DNA of 64,000 nucleotides from Rhodovulum robiginosum (GTDB lineage: Bacteria; Pseudomonadota; Alphaproteobacteria; Rhodobacterales; Rhodobacteraceae): NCBI RefSeq assembly GCF_003944755.1, contig NZ_RWGU01000050.1, positions 248,001 through 312,000 on the forward strand. The letters are read 5' to 3'. Under the pieces are notes generated by a model that worked only from the letters and a program-made list of their open reading frames with translations, ran no database searches and was not told where the DNA came from. The position numbers and the translations under genes were made by a program. Numbering within the stretch: the stretch's first letter is position 1; every line of letters starts with the position of its first letter. This document shows positions 42,433 through 51,030 of the stretch, one piece after another.

Positions 42433-43344
42433 ATGTGCAGGACCATGACAGAGGTCGACGAGAACAGGGCGGCACCGGAATTCCTGACCGTCCGGGAACT
42501 GGCAGAGCTGTTGCGGATCAAGGAGCGCAAGGTCTACGAACTGGCGGCCTCGGGCGAGGTTCCGGTGTCCCGCGTCACCGGCAAGCTGCTGTTTCCCGAG
42601 CGCGATATCCGCGCCTGGATCGCCGGCGGCAGCAGCGGCGGCCCCGCCGGCCCGGCCGTCCGGCGGCCCGACATCTTTCTGGGCAGCCATGACCCCCTGC
42701 TCGATTGGGCCATCCGCCAGTCCCGCTGCGGCCTGGCCACGCGATTCGACGGCAGCCTCGACGGGTTGTCGCGCTTTGCCGCCGCTGAGGGCGTGGCCAG
42801 CGGGCTGCACATCCGCGATGCCGCGTCGGGGGAATGGAACCTGCCCCGCGTCGCCGCGGCCTGCGCCGACCAGAACGCGGTGCTCGTCGCCTGGGCCCGG
42901 CGCCGCAAGGGGCTGGTGGTGCGGCCGGAGGACAAGGGCAGGATCGGCTCGATCGCCGATCTGGTCGGGCGCACCGTCGTTCCGCGACCGCCCGAGACCG
43001 GAACCCAGGCGATGCTGGAGGACCTGCTCGCCGCCGAGTGCCTGGACCCCGCCGACCTGTCCTTCTGCGAAAGCGCCCCGACCGAGGATGACGCTGTGCG
43101 CGCGGTCGCCCAGGGCGGGGCCGAAATCGCCTTCGGGCTTGAATCGGGCGCCCGGCTTTTCGGCCTGCATTTCGTGCCCGTCGTCGAAGAGCGGTTCGAT
43201 CTGCTGGTCGACCGCGCCGCCTGGTTCGAGCCGCCGCTGCAGCGGCTTCTGGCCTTCTGCGGGACCGACAGCTTCCGTGCCCATGCCGCTGCGACGCCTG
43301 GCTACGATATCTCCGAGCTTGGCACCGTGCGCTGGAACGCCTAG
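42433..43344 (+). CDS. One-component regulator: excisionase-type HTH plus periplasmic-binding-like domain
   Basis: 303 residues. The N-terminal MerR/excisionase-type winged helix (LTVRELAELLRIKERKVYELAASGEVPVSRVTGKL, residues about 15-50) is joined to about 230 residues of type 2 periplasmic-binding fold (IFLGSHDPLLDWAI, DLVGRTVVPRPPETGTQAML, GGAEIAFGLESGA). This is a cytosolic sensor, and related proteins sit next to molybdate or tungstate genes and bind oxyanions. Location between the transporters and FDH genes suggests it senses Mo or W and controls this block (inferred). Start ATG 42433 (GAGGGAGC before it) or 42445. Confidence 0.75.
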   Translation: MCRTMTEVDENRAAPEFLTVRELAELLRIKERKVYELAASGEVPVSRVTGKLLFPERDIRAWIAGGSSGGPAGPAVRRPDIFLGSHDPLLDWAIRQSRCGLATRFDGSLDGLSRFAAAEGVASGLHIRDAASGEWNLPRVAAACADQNAVLVAWARRRKGLVVRPEDKGRIGSIADLVGRTVVPRPPETGTQAMLEDLLAAECLDPADLSFCESAPTEDDAVRAVAQGGAEIAFGLESGARLFGLHFVPVVEERFDLLVDRAAWFEPPLQRLLAFCGTDSFRAHAAATPGYDISELGTVRWNA

Positions 43345-43838
43345 ACGGATCCGTCGGGCGTGTCGGGGCCGCCGTGTATGGCGACGAGTTCTATCTCGGC
43401 CTCGGCGGGGGTGATCGCGCGAAAGCTCTCCTTCACACCGGTCCCGGTCAGCTCGCGCTGAACCAGCAGCAGGACGTTCGGGTCGTGATCGGCGCATAGC
43501 TCTTGCATGAAGGCCAGTTCCTCTCGCGCCACCGGCAAGGCCGTATCCACATCCGGCGCGCCATAGATCGTCACGAAATGCTCGGCCAGGCGGCGGGTCA
43601 CGGCCTCCAGCTCGGCCGCTTCGATGGCGGTCACGGCCACCAGCGTGGCCCGGCCGAAGCTGTCCAGCGAGAGCCACCCATTGGCGAAGGACTGCCTTGC
43701 CTTGCCGGCCAGGTCTGCCTCGCTCCAGTTGGAAAACTCGAACCCGCCGGGGATCGCCCATTCGCCGCTCTCGGCGGGCCGGGCGAAGATGTTCGCGTCG
43801 CTGTCGTCGAGGCGGATGGTGCGGGCAAGTTTCTGCAT
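43341..43838 (-). CDS. DUF6505 family protein, FDH-linked
   Basis: 165 residues, alpha/beta, no signal peptide. It begins KLARTIRLDDSDANIFARPA and has the conserved WAIPGGFEF segment. I recall this family beside formate dehydrogenase accessory genes in Rhodobacterales; no biochemistry is known to me. Last gene of the minus-strand set DUF6494-Mrp-ligase-like-DUF6505; its start shares one base with the stop of the ligase-like gene. Its stop overlaps the stop of the convergent regulator gene. Confidence 0.65.
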   Translation of the reverse strand: MQKLARTIRLDDSDANIFARPAESGEWAIPGGFEFSNWSEADLAGKARQSFANGWLSLDSFGRATLVAVTAIEAAELEAVTRRLAEHFVTIYGAPDVDTALPVAREELAFMQELCADHDPNVLLLVQRELTGTGVKESFRAITPAEAEIELVAIHGGPDTPDGSV

Positions 43839-44566
43839 CAGACCTGTTCCAGCATCCCCGTCAGCGGCAAGGCCCGCGTCTGCCCCCCGACTTTGAGCAC
43901 CAGCCCCCCGCCTTCGTCAAGGCCGAGCGCCCGGCCGGTCAGCGCCGCGCCGTCATGGGCCACCGTCACCTCCTGCCCCAGCGCGTAGAACCGCCCGCGC
44001 CAGCTTTCGTGCAGCCGGCCCATCCCCGTTTCCAGCCATTCGTGTATCCAGACCAGCGTGTGCCGGGCCCAGCTTTCCAGCAGGCGCAGGGGCACGATGT
44101 CGGCGCAGCCTTCTTCCCAAAGGGTGGTCCGGTCGGGGTCTTCCCCCGGTTCGGTGTCGCGGGGGGCGAAGATGGGGATGTCGAGCCCGATGACCAGCCA
44201 GCCGGGCACGGCGTCCGGCCGGCCGGTCGAGGCCGCGGCCCGGATCGCGCCGCACCGGGCGCCGTTGATGCGGATGCCCCCGGGCCAGTCGAAATGCACG
44301 GCGACCTCGGACGGCGCGAGCGCGCCGAAGGCATCGGCGAAGCCGTTGGCGACGGCGAACACCATCGCCATCGCTTCGCCGAGCGGCGCCTCGGGCGCCA
44401 GCACCAGCGCCGCCGACAGGCGGTCGGGCCGCACGCGGTGGACGACCAGCCCGGCATCGGTGCCGGCGCGGGCCCGGGCCACGGCCACCGTCAGCGGATC
44501 GCCATCCGTCGCCTCGCCCGTCATCAGGGGCGGCAGGCTGGGCGGGCCGGTATCAGACCAGTCCAT
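43838..44566 (-). CDS. Degenerate biotin/lipoate-ligase-like protein, FDH-linked
   Basis: 242 residues with the biotin/lipoyl protein ligase core followed by a C-terminal SH3-like domain (GRALGLDEGGGLVLKV). The ligase core is altered: the normal GRGRxG nucleotide loop is missing and the KWPND block, whose Lys is catalytic, reads FDWPGGIRINGARCG, so Lys is replaced by Asp. It may bind an acyl or biotinyl group or a partner without adenylating it, or use other chemistry. It overlaps the Mrp gene by 14 bases. The role in FDH biogenesis is inferred from linkage only. Confidence 0.72.
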   Translation of the reverse strand: MDWSDTGPPSLPPLMTGEATDGDPLTVAVARARAGTDAGLVVHRVRPDRLSAALVLAPEAPLGEAMAMVFAVANGFADAFGALAPSEVAVHFDWPGGIRINGARCGAIRAAASTGRPDAVPGWLVIGLDIPIFAPRDTEPGEDPDRTTLWEEGCADIVPLRLLESWARHTLVWIHEWLETGMGRLHESWRGRFYALGQEVTVAHDGAALTGRALGLDEGGGLVLKVGGQTRALPLTGMLEQV

Positions 44567-45614
44567 CGGCGATCAGCTTGCGCGCGATGGCGCGGAAGGC
44601 CTGGGCCTCGGGGCTTTCGGGTTTCGACACGACGATCGGCGCGCCGCCGTCGCCGGCGCGCCGGATCTCGAGATCGAGGGGGATTTCCCCGAGAAAGGGC
44701 ACCCCAAGGCGCTCGGCGTTCTCGCGCGCGCCGCCATGGCCGAAAATCTGCGTCTCGCCCCCGCAATGGGGGCAGATGAAGGTCGACATGTTCTCGATCA
44801 TGCCCAAGACCGGCGTGTTCATCTTTTCAAACATGTTCAGCGCCTTGCGCACGTCCAAAAGCGCGATGTCCTGCGGGGTGGAGACGACGATGGCGCCCGC
44901 CAACTCGGTCTTCTGCGCCAGGGTGAGTTGCACGTCGCCGGTGCCCGGCGGCAGATCGACCAGCAAAACGTCCAACTGTCCCCATTTCACCTGGCCCAGC
45001 ATCTGCTGCAGCGCGCCCATCAGCATCGGCCCGCGCCAGATCACGGCCTCGTCCTCCTGCGTCATCAGCCCCACCGACATCAGCGTCACGCCGTGGTTGC
45101 GCAGCGGCAGGATCGTCTTGCCGTCGGGCGAGGCGGGCCGGCCCGACACCCCCAGCATCCGCGGCTGCGACGGGCCGTAGACATCGGCGTCGAGCAGCCC
45201 CACCTTCTTGCCCTCGGCCACGAGCGCGACGGCCAGGTTGGCGGCCACGGTCGACTTACCCACACCGCCCTTGCCCGAGGCGATGGCGATCACCGCATTG
45301 ACGCCCTCGGGTTTCCGCGGGCCCGCCGCGGGCCGGGCGCCGCCCTTCAGGTCGGGCGGGGCCGGCGCGGAATGGGCGGTCAGCACCACCGTGACATTGC
45401 CCGCGCCGGCAATCTCTTCCAGCGCGGCGAGCGCCTGTTTGCGCACCGGTTCCATGGCCGCGCCCTGATCGGGTGCGATCTCGAGAACGAAGCGCACGCG
45501 GCCCTCCTCGACGGTCAGGGCCCGCACCATGTCGGAGGCGACGAGATCGGTTCCCGTCGCCGGGTTCGCGATACCCTTAAGAACCTCCAGAACGGCCTCG
45601 CGGGTCAGGCTCAA
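44553..45614 (-). CDS. mrp: Mrp/NBP35-type Fe-S carrier ATPase (ApbC-like)
   Basis: 353 residues. An N-terminal FSCA/DUF59 domain (1-90) precedes a P-loop ATPase with the deviant Walker motif SGKGGVGKST near residue 118, the DADVYGPSQPRML block, and the CxxC cluster-binding pair in FICPHCGG. It carries and transfers 4Fe-4S clusters in the cytosol, so it could load the FDH Fe-S centres. The start codon is TTG at 45614, overlapping the DUF6494 stop. E. coli-type ApbC has the same layout. Confidence 0.9.
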   Translation of the reverse strand: MSLTREAVLEVLKGIANPATGTDLVASDMVRALTVEEGRVRFVLEIAPDQGAAMEPVRKQALAALEEIAGAGNVTVVLTAHSAPAPPDLKGGARPAAGPRKPEGVNAVIAIASGKGGVGKSTVAANLAVALVAEGKKVGLLDADVYGPSQPRMLGVSGRPASPDGKTILPLRNHGVTLMSVGLMTQEDEAVIWRGPMLMGALQQMLGQVKWGQLDVLLVDLPPGTGDVQLTLAQKTELAGAIVVSTPQDIALLDVRKALNMFEKMNTPVLGMIENMSTFICPHCGGETQIFGHGGARENAERLGVPFLGEIPLDLEIRRAGDGGAPIVVSKPESPEAQAFRAIARKLIADGLV

Positions 45615-45823
45615 GCGGGGTCTCCGATGGCGATGTCGCCTTCGACCACATGGGTCATGTCCAGCGCCTCGATGGTCAGCACCATACGGGCGGTGACCTT
45701 TCCGGCCGGAAGGGTGCCGGCCTCCTGCGCCTTGCGCACGGCCGCCTCGATTTCCTGCTGCGAGGTCACGCCGACCTGTTTCAGGAACTTCCGCATCGAC
45801 ATGTTGAAGTCTTCATCGCTCAT
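45611..45823 (-). CDS. DUF6494 family small protein, FDH-linked
   Basis: 70 residues, mostly helical (MSDEDFNMSMRKFLKQVGVT, then EIEAAVRKAQEAG). No membrane helix and no Cys. It resembles the DUF6494 family that accompanies Mrp and FDH genes; function unknown. It overlaps the Mrp start in TTGA, so expression is coupled. First gene of the minus-strand accessory operon, divergent from the TupA-like/cytochrome fusion with 114 bases between. Confidence 0.72.
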   Translation of the reverse strand: MSDEDFNMSMRKFLKQVGVTSQQEIEAAVRKAQEAGTLPAGKVTARMVLTIEALDMTHVVEGDIAIGDPA

Positions 45824-45937
45824 GACCGATCCTCCCGGGTTTGCCACGCCTCGATTGAAATGGAGGCGCTTTTGGCCTTTTCTGGAGTATGGGCGGCAAC
45901 GAGGCAAGGGCCGTCCGGAACGGGAAGGGAGGAGCAG

Positions 45938-46771
45938 ATGCGCAGAACACTGTTCTGCGGTCTTGTTTGTGCATGCCTCGGCGGCGCGGGTACCGCTGCC
46001 GCCCAGGAACGCAGCATGACACTGGCCGCGGATGTCCGCCTGGAGCAGACCGGCCTCTTGGCCCATCTCGTGCCGCGCTTCGCGCTGAAGACCGGGATCA
46101 AGGTGACCGTCGTGGCCGGACAGGCCGACGATCTCGCAGCCGCCGCCGCGGCGGCGGACGCGCTGGTTGCGCCCGCGGCCGTGGTTGGCGGCATCCACAA
46201 GGGCGCCGGCGGCCCCGCCCCGCGGCCCGCCTTCCTTTCCGAAGACCCATCCCGCGGCGGCGCCTTCGCGGTTCTCGTCGTCGACGGCGCCGCGCAGGCC
46301 ACCCATGCCGCACGGTTCGCCGACTGGCTGACCTCCGAAATCGGCCAGCGCACCGTGGCGCAATACACCTCGCCCGCCGGCATCCGCTACCGGCCCGGCG
46401 CACTGGCGCTGGCCGAACCGGAACCGGCACCGCCCTCGGGCGATGCCGACACGGGCCAGAAGCTGGCGATCCTGCATTGCGGGCGCTGCCACGTGGTGTC
46501 GGAGCGCAACCGTTTCGCCGGGATCGGCTCCACCCCCTCTTTCGCCGCGCTGCGCGCGATTCCGGACTGGCTGCGCAAGTTCCAGGGATTCTATGCGGAA
46601 AACCCGCACCCCTCCTTTACCCAGGTGGAGGGCGTGACCGACCCGTTCGATCCGGCCCGCCCGCCGCATATCGCGCCGGTCGAGATCACGCCCGAGGATC
46701 TGCAGGCCATCGTGGCCTACGCCGCCTCGATCCCGCCCAAGGACCTGGGCCCCGGGGTCGAGGCGCGCTGA
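45938..46771 (+). CDS. Periplasmic TupA-like/cytochrome c fusion protein
   Basis: 277 residues. The signal peptide ends GAGTAAA-QE. Residues about 25-165 look like a reduced TupA/ModA-type binding domain: RLEQTGLLAHLVPRFALKTGIKV, then VVAGQADDLA, and a late FADWLTSEIGQRTVAQY that matches the C-terminal lobe of tungstate/molybdate binders. The middle of a normal 240-residue binder is missing. The last about 100 residues are a cytochrome c domain with CGRCH (Cys181, Cys184, His185) and candidate sixth ligands further on. The ribosome site is GGGAGGAG. It sits between the accessory operon and the ferredoxin gene, all FDH-linked. A metal-sensing or electron-carrying function is open. Confidence 0.72.
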   Translation: MRRTLFCGLVCACLGGAGTAAAQERSMTLAADVRLEQTGLLAHLVPRFALKTGIKVTVVAGQADDLAAAAAAADALVAPAAVVGGIHKGAGGPAPRPAFLSEDPSRGGAFAVLVVDGAAQATHAARFADWLTSEIGQRTVAQYTSPAGIRYRPGALALAEPEPAPPSGDADTGQKLAILHCGRCHVVSERNRFAGIGSTPSFAALRAIPDWLRKFQGFYAENPHPSFTQVEGVTDPFDPARPPHIAPVEITPEDLQAIVAYAASIPPKDLGPGVEAR

Positions 46772-46777
46772 GCGGGC

Positions 46778-48775
46778 TCAGCTTTCGTTGCGGGTCTTGC
46801 GCTCTTCGAGGTAGTCGTCGGTTGTCCGCGTCCGGGGCTTTTCGCCGAAGCTGAACGGCGCGGCGTCGCCATGATACTGCGCCCGCACCCGGCAATCGTC
46901 GCACATGCGGATCAGCCGGGCATTGTCGGAATTGGTGAACATCGCGTGTTTCCCTTCCAGCTTGGCCGCGATCCTCTCGATGGTCGACTTGACGCCGAAC
47001 GGCTTGCCGCACTCGATGCAGTGGAACGGCTCTTCTTCCTTCAGCACGCGGTGGGAAAGCGCCGCGTCGGAGATGTCGAGCCGCGGCTCCAGCCGGATCG
47101 CGTCTTCCGGGCAGACCGTGACGCAGAGCCCGCATTGCACGCAGGCATCCTCGCGGAACCGCAGTTCGGGCCGGTCGGGATTGTCGCCCAGCGCGCCGGG
47201 CGGGCAGAGCCCGGCGCAGGACAGGCAGAGCGTGCAGGCGTCCTGATCCAGAACGACCGTGCCGTAGGGCGCCCCCTGCGGCAGCGGCACCGGCGGCACG
47301 TCGCGGCCCTGGGCGAGCGCCCGCGCCGCCAGCCGGGTCACGTCGCGCCGCTGTCCCAACGGCAGGATCGGCTCTGGCTGCAACGGCGCCGGTTGGGCGT
47401 CGTAAAGCGCGGACGACAGGGCGTCGGGGTCGGCGACATCGATCAATGCCACGCGGCCCGCCCCGGCGCCCAGCCCCTCGGTCAGCGCATTGGCCAGCGC
47501 CGTCTCGGCGGCCAGCGTGTCGCGATCCGAGCCCGGCGAGAGCAGCAGATCGACGCCGGCGAAGCCGGTGGCGAGCGCGGCCATCATCTCGGCATGGCCG
47601 AAGGCGGCAAGCGAAGGCAGCCCGAGCGGGATCGCGTCGGAAGGCAGGCCGCGCCCGAACCGGGCCGCGAGCGCGATCATCTCGCGCCCGTGGCTGTCGT
47701 CATGCACCAGCAGGCGTGGCGATGCGCCCCCCGCGGTGCGATAGGCGGCGGCAAGCGTCTGGATCCGGTCGAAGGTTTCGCCGACGGGCGGCGCGGCATA
47801 GCTGATCGCGCCCGACGGGCACAGCGACGAACACGCCCCGCAGCCCGCGCAGATGGCCGGATCGACGGCGACGGAGTCGCCATCCGGCAGGATCGCCCCG
47901 GTCGGGCAGGCATCGAGGCAGCGGGTGCAGCCGATCTGCCCCGCGCGGGAATGCGCGCAGAGGCTGGGCTGCAGATCGACATGCAGCGTCTTTTCGAAGG
48001 TGCCGACCAGTTGCGCGGCCGCGAAAAGCGCGCGCTGTACCGCAAGCGGGTCGCCGGGATCGGCGCGCAAGTAGCCGTCGCGCTTGTGATGGGAGGGAAA
48101 GAGCGGCGGGTTGCCCGTGAGATCGAGGATGATGTCGCAGCCCGATTCGCCGCCGTCTTTCGGATCGGCGAAAGCCAGCGCGCCGCGGCCCGAGGGCAGC
48201 GCGGGGCGCATCGCGTCGACGACCACGGTGAAGGCGCCGAACGCGCCCTGCGCCTTGCGCAGCCGCCCCGCGGCCACGTCGAACCGCCGGACCGGCGCCG
48301 GGATCACCTCGGCGGTGTCGGTCAGCAGGCAGGTAACCGACAAAACGTCGGCCAGCTGCTCGGCCGCGGGCAGCGCCACGCCCGGCGCCCCGAGGATCAG
48401 GCAGAGCCCTTCGGACCCGACATCGACCGTCTTTTCCGGGGCGCGGGGCCGCTGCGCCTCGGCCACAAGCGCCGCGATCTTCGGCGTGGCGCCGCGTGCG
48501 GCCTCGGACCACCCGGCGCGGTCGCGGATATCGACCGCCAGTGGCGCCCCGACGCCCAACTCCTCGGCAAGGGCCGCGAAGGTCTCGGCCTCCTGCCCGC
48601 AGGCGACGATCACCTCTGCCTCGGGATCCGACAGCGCCGCGGCCAGGCGGTCGGCCTGGGCGCCGCAAAGCTCGGACTGGACGGCGGAACACTCCAGCCC
48701 GGTGGCCCGCGCAATCGCCTCGCGGTCCAAGCGCTGCGTGCCCGCGCAGTCGCAGAGCATGAGCCTGGTGGTCAT
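46778..48775 (-). CDS. Multi-cluster 4Fe-4S protein, FDH-linked
   Basis: 665 residues, no signal peptide. Two ferredoxin pairs: CTRCLDACPTGA with CAGCGACSSLCPSGA near residue 290, and CTLCLSCAGLCPPGA with CVQCGLCVTVCPEDA near residue 545. The C-terminal HCIECGK...CDDC set may bind a further cluster or zinc. The N-terminal half has a CoB-CoM-reductase-like CDCAG start. It is likely a cytosolic electron-transfer or assembly protein. It is a usual neighbour of DUF3305/DUF3306 FDH genes. Convergent with the TupA-like/cytochrome gene (6 bases) and divergent from DUF3305. Confidence 0.85.
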   Translation of the reverse strand: MTTRLMLCDCAGTQRLDREAIARATGLECSAVQSELCGAQADRLAAALSDPEAEVIVACGQEAETFAALAEELGVGAPLAVDIRDRAGWSEAARGATPKIAALVAEAQRPRAPEKTVDVGSEGLCLILGAPGVALPAAEQLADVLSVTCLLTDTAEVIPAPVRRFDVAAGRLRKAQGAFGAFTVVVDAMRPALPSGRGALAFADPKDGGESGCDIILDLTGNPPLFPSHHKRDGYLRADPGDPLAVQRALFAAAQLVGTFEKTLHVDLQPSLCAHSRAGQIGCTRCLDACPTGAILPDGDSVAVDPAICAGCGACSSLCPSGAISYAAPPVGETFDRIQTLAAAYRTAGGASPRLLVHDDSHGREMIALAARFGRGLPSDAIPLGLPSLAAFGHAEMMAALATGFAGVDLLLSPGSDRDTLAAETALANALTEGLGAGAGRVALIDVADPDALSSALYDAQPAPLQPEPILPLGQRRDVTRLAARALAQGRDVPPVPLPQGAPYGTVVLDQDACTLCLSCAGLCPPGALGDNPDRPELRFREDACVQCGLCVTVCPEDAIRLEPRLDISDAALSHRVLKEEEPFHCIECGKPFGVKSTIERIAAKLEGKHAMFTNSDNARLIRMCDDCRVRAQYHGDAAPFSFGEKPRTRTTDDYLEERKTRNES

Positions 48776-48867
48776 GGCTTCCCCCCTGTCGCCGCTGGAC
48801 AGGACGCCCCCGCGGCGTTTTATACTGTTGACGGCGGAGCCTACTGCGGCTCGCGAGGGAGGACAAG

Positions 48868-49440
48868 ATGAACGACGCAGCAGCCCGGGCGCGCATGGCG
48901 TCGATGCCGATCGGGGTGGTTCTGCGCCGTACCCCGGGAACGACCCGTTGGGCGAAATGGGCTTGGGGCGCAGTGGCCGTCACGCCCGGCGGCGGCCCTG
49001 GGCACTGGACAGAGCTGCGGCGCGAGGGCGACGCGGTCGAGTTTCACGCGGCGACCGTGCCGCTGGAATTGCACCGTTCCGAAACCGAGGGCTACCTGGT
49101 GGCGCTCAACGGCGCGCCGCCGTCGGTCTACGTCATCATGCGCCGCGCCGGGGGCCCGGACGACCGGCCCGAGATCGTCGCGGTCACCGCCTCGGCCTAC
49201 GAGGCGCAGGACCATACCGACAACGGAGAAGACATCGTGGAGCGGGTGCGAATGCCCGAGGGGCTGGAGGCCTGGATCGGCGATTTCTGCACGCGGCACC
49301 ATGTCGACGAGGCCTTCGTCAAGCGCAAGCGCCGCCCGCACCTGGACGCGCAGACGGAAGACGGAAAGGGCGATGCGCGCATCCGGCAGGCGGCCGACGT
49401 GTTCCGCTCGCCCGGCTCGATCCGGGGCGGCCGGTCATGA
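48868..49440 (+). CDS. DUF3305 family protein
   Basis: 190 residues, cytosolic, beta-rich with a basic C-terminus. Family blocks: MPIGVVLRRTPGTTRWAKW and EFHAATVPLELHRSETEGYLVALN. DUF3305 genes regularly precede DUF3306 and TorD in FDH operons of proteobacteria; biochemical role unknown, probably in maturation. GAGGGAGGACAAG precedes the ATG. The stop overlaps the DUF3306 start in ATGA. First gene of the main fdh operon; the 92-base region before it holds a TATACT-like element (48821-48826). Confidence 0.87.
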   Translation: MNDAAARARMASMPIGVVLRRTPGTTRWAKWAWGAVAVTPGGGPGHWTELRREGDAVEFHAATVPLELHRSETEGYLVALNGAPPSVYVIMRRAGGPDDRPEIVAVTASAYEAQDHTDNGEDIVERVRMPEGLEAWIGDFCTRHHVDEAFVKRKRRPHLDAQTEDGKGDARIRQAADVFRSPGSIRGGRS

Positions 49441-50057
49441 GCCCCGCGCCGGACGGTTTTCTGGCCCGGTGGTCCCGTGCCAAGCGGTCGGGCGGGGAGG
49501 AGCCAGAGACCGAAGGGGCCGGGCCGCCCGCCGAGGCGACCGTACCGGCGCCGGCCGAAGAGCGAAGCGATGCCGAGATCCTGCAGGAACTCGGCCTGTC
49601 CGACCCCGACTCGCTGCAGCCGGGCGACGATTTCTCCGCCTTCCTGCGCGAGGCCGTTCCCGAACACCTGCGCCGCCGCGCCCTGCGCCGGCTATGGCGG
49701 TCGAACCCCGTGCTGGCGAATCTGGATGGGCTGAACGACTACGATACCGATTTCACCGGTGATTCCGTGGGCCCCGGCCTGCTGCAGACAGCCTATAAGG
49801 TCGGGCGCGGCTTCGTGCTCGATGAGGATGTCCCCGCGGAAACCCCACCTGTCGAGAGGGCCGATACCGCCGAGGTGGAAACGCCGGAGTCCGATGTTCA
49901 GATTGACGAAGTTTTCGAGAACTCGGCCGAGCCATGGACAGAAGACAGCGTTATGCAGGATTCCGACAGGGTCCGGGCGCGCAAGCGCATGCGGTTCCGG
50001 TTCCAGACCTCGGCCGAGGCCGCCGCGGTCACGGAAGATTTCCTTGATAATGAATGA
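49437..50057 (+). CDS. DUF3306 family protein
   Basis: 206 residues, acidic and largely disordered by composition. The N-terminus FLARWSRAKR is the family anchor; RRRALRRLWRSNPVLANLDGLNDYDTDF is the core motif. No signal peptide. A partner of DUF3305 in FDH operons, function unknown. Start ATG 49437 overlaps the DUF3305 stop. The C-terminus is rich in Glu and Asp. Confidence 0.87.
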   Translation: MSPAPDGFLARWSRAKRSGGEEPETEGAGPPAEATVPAPAEERSDAEILQELGLSDPDSLQPGDDFSAFLREAVPEHLRRRALRRLWRSNPVLANLDGLNDYDTDFTGDSVGPGLLQTAYKVGRGFVLDEDVPAETPPVERADTAEVETPESDVQIDEVFENSAEPWTEDSVMQDSDRVRARKRMRFRFQTSAEAAAVTEDFLDNE

Positions 50058-50120
50058 GTTTGAAACTTAGAATTGAAGTGTCTTCCGGCGCGTACGGAAG
50101 ACAAGGGGAGGAACGAAATC

Positions 50121-50738
50121 GTGCCGGACAGTGCCGAAATTCCTTCGGTGCCTCAAGAAGATTTCTTGAGGGCGCAGCTTTACGGCCTTCTGGGGGCGCT
50201 TCTCGCGCGGCCACCGCAAAAGTCGCTCATCACGCAGGTGCGCGGTCTCCGCGGCGACGACACGGCCCTGGGACAGGGCGTCGGCGCTCTGGCTAAGGTG
50301 GCGGGCACGGTCGACGAACGGTCGGTCGAGCGCGAGTTCAACCGCTTGTTCATCGGTCTGGGCCGGGGCGAGCTTCTGCCCTACGCAAGCTATTACATGA
50401 CGGGGTTCCTGCACGAGAAGCCGCTGGCGCTGCTGCGCCAGGACATGGCGCGGCTGCAGATCGAGCGGGCGCCGAACGTCTACGAACCCGAGGACAACAT
50501 AGCGAGCCTGTGCGAGATGATGGCGGGGCTCATCGAGGGGCGCTTTGGCAACCCGGCGCCGGTTTCGACCCAGCGCGAGTTTTTCAACCGCCATATTGCG
50601 GCATGGGCGCCGCCATTCTTCACCGATCTGGAGGGGGCCGAGGGCTCGTTTTTCTATGCGTCCGTGGGGGCCATCGGGCGGGCCTTCATGGAAATCGAAA
50701 AGGAGGCGTTTCGCCTTGCGGGGGCCGATCCCGCGTAA
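50121..50738 (+). CDS. TorD-family molybdoenzyme chaperone
   Basis: 205 residues, all-helical TorD/DmsD fold: REFNRLFIGLGRGELLPYASYYMTGFLHEKPL, then EPEDNIASLCEMMAGLI, and the C-terminal EREFF / FNRHIAAWAPPFFTDLE block. It binds the Tat signal or apo form of the FDH large subunit before export. The start is GTG at 50121 with AGGGGAGGAAC upstream; a TTG at 50073 is unlikely. It lies directly upstream of the Tat peptide gene and fdhA. Confidence 0.9.
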   Translation: MPDSAEIPSVPQEDFLRAQLYGLLGALLARPPQKSLITQVRGLRGDDTALGQGVGALAKVAGTVDERSVEREFNRLFIGLGRGELLPYASYYMTGFLHEKPLALLRQDMARLQIERAPNVYEPEDNIASLCEMMAGLIEGRFGNPAPVSTQREFFNRHIAAWAPPFFTDLEGAEGSFFYASVGAIGRAFMEIEKEAFRLAGADPA

Positions 50739-50784
50739 CGTGACCGTGCCGGGAGGCCGCGGTGCTTTAAGGGAGGATACGGAC

Positions 50785-50976
50785 ATGAACGATACCGACC
50801 AGCCGAAAGACGCCGGACGGCGCAACTTCCTGGCCTTGGCCACGACCGCCGCACCGGCAGTCGCAGTGACCGCATTGGCGGGACAACAGGCCGAAGCGGC
50901 CGAGACCGAAGATCAAGGCAGCGGACTGCGCAAGACGGCGCATGTCCGGGCCTATCTGGACAGCGCCCGGTTCTGA
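50785..50976 (+). CDS. Formate dehydrogenase region Tat-signal protein
   Basis: 63 residues. The twin-arginine motif GRRNFLAL near residue 12 is followed by a hydrophobic stretch and an AEA cleavage-like site; the mature part is only about 25 residues. It corresponds to the small Tat-substrate family encoded before fdh large subunits. The function is unknown, possibly a small FDH subunit. The ribosome site is GGGAGGATACGG. Confidence 0.85.
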   Translation: MNDTDQPKDAGRRNFLALATTAAPAVAVTALAGQQAEAAETEDQGSGLRKTAHVRAYLDSARF

Positions 50977-51030
50977 GCCGCCGCCAGCCGTGACAAGGTC
51001 GGGAGAGGGAGCCCGGCAAGGGAGGACACC

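Noticed and set aside
46871-48871. 666-codon plus-strand frame over the ferredoxin gene
   Set aside because: It is the complement of the cysteine-motif protein with no domain of its own.
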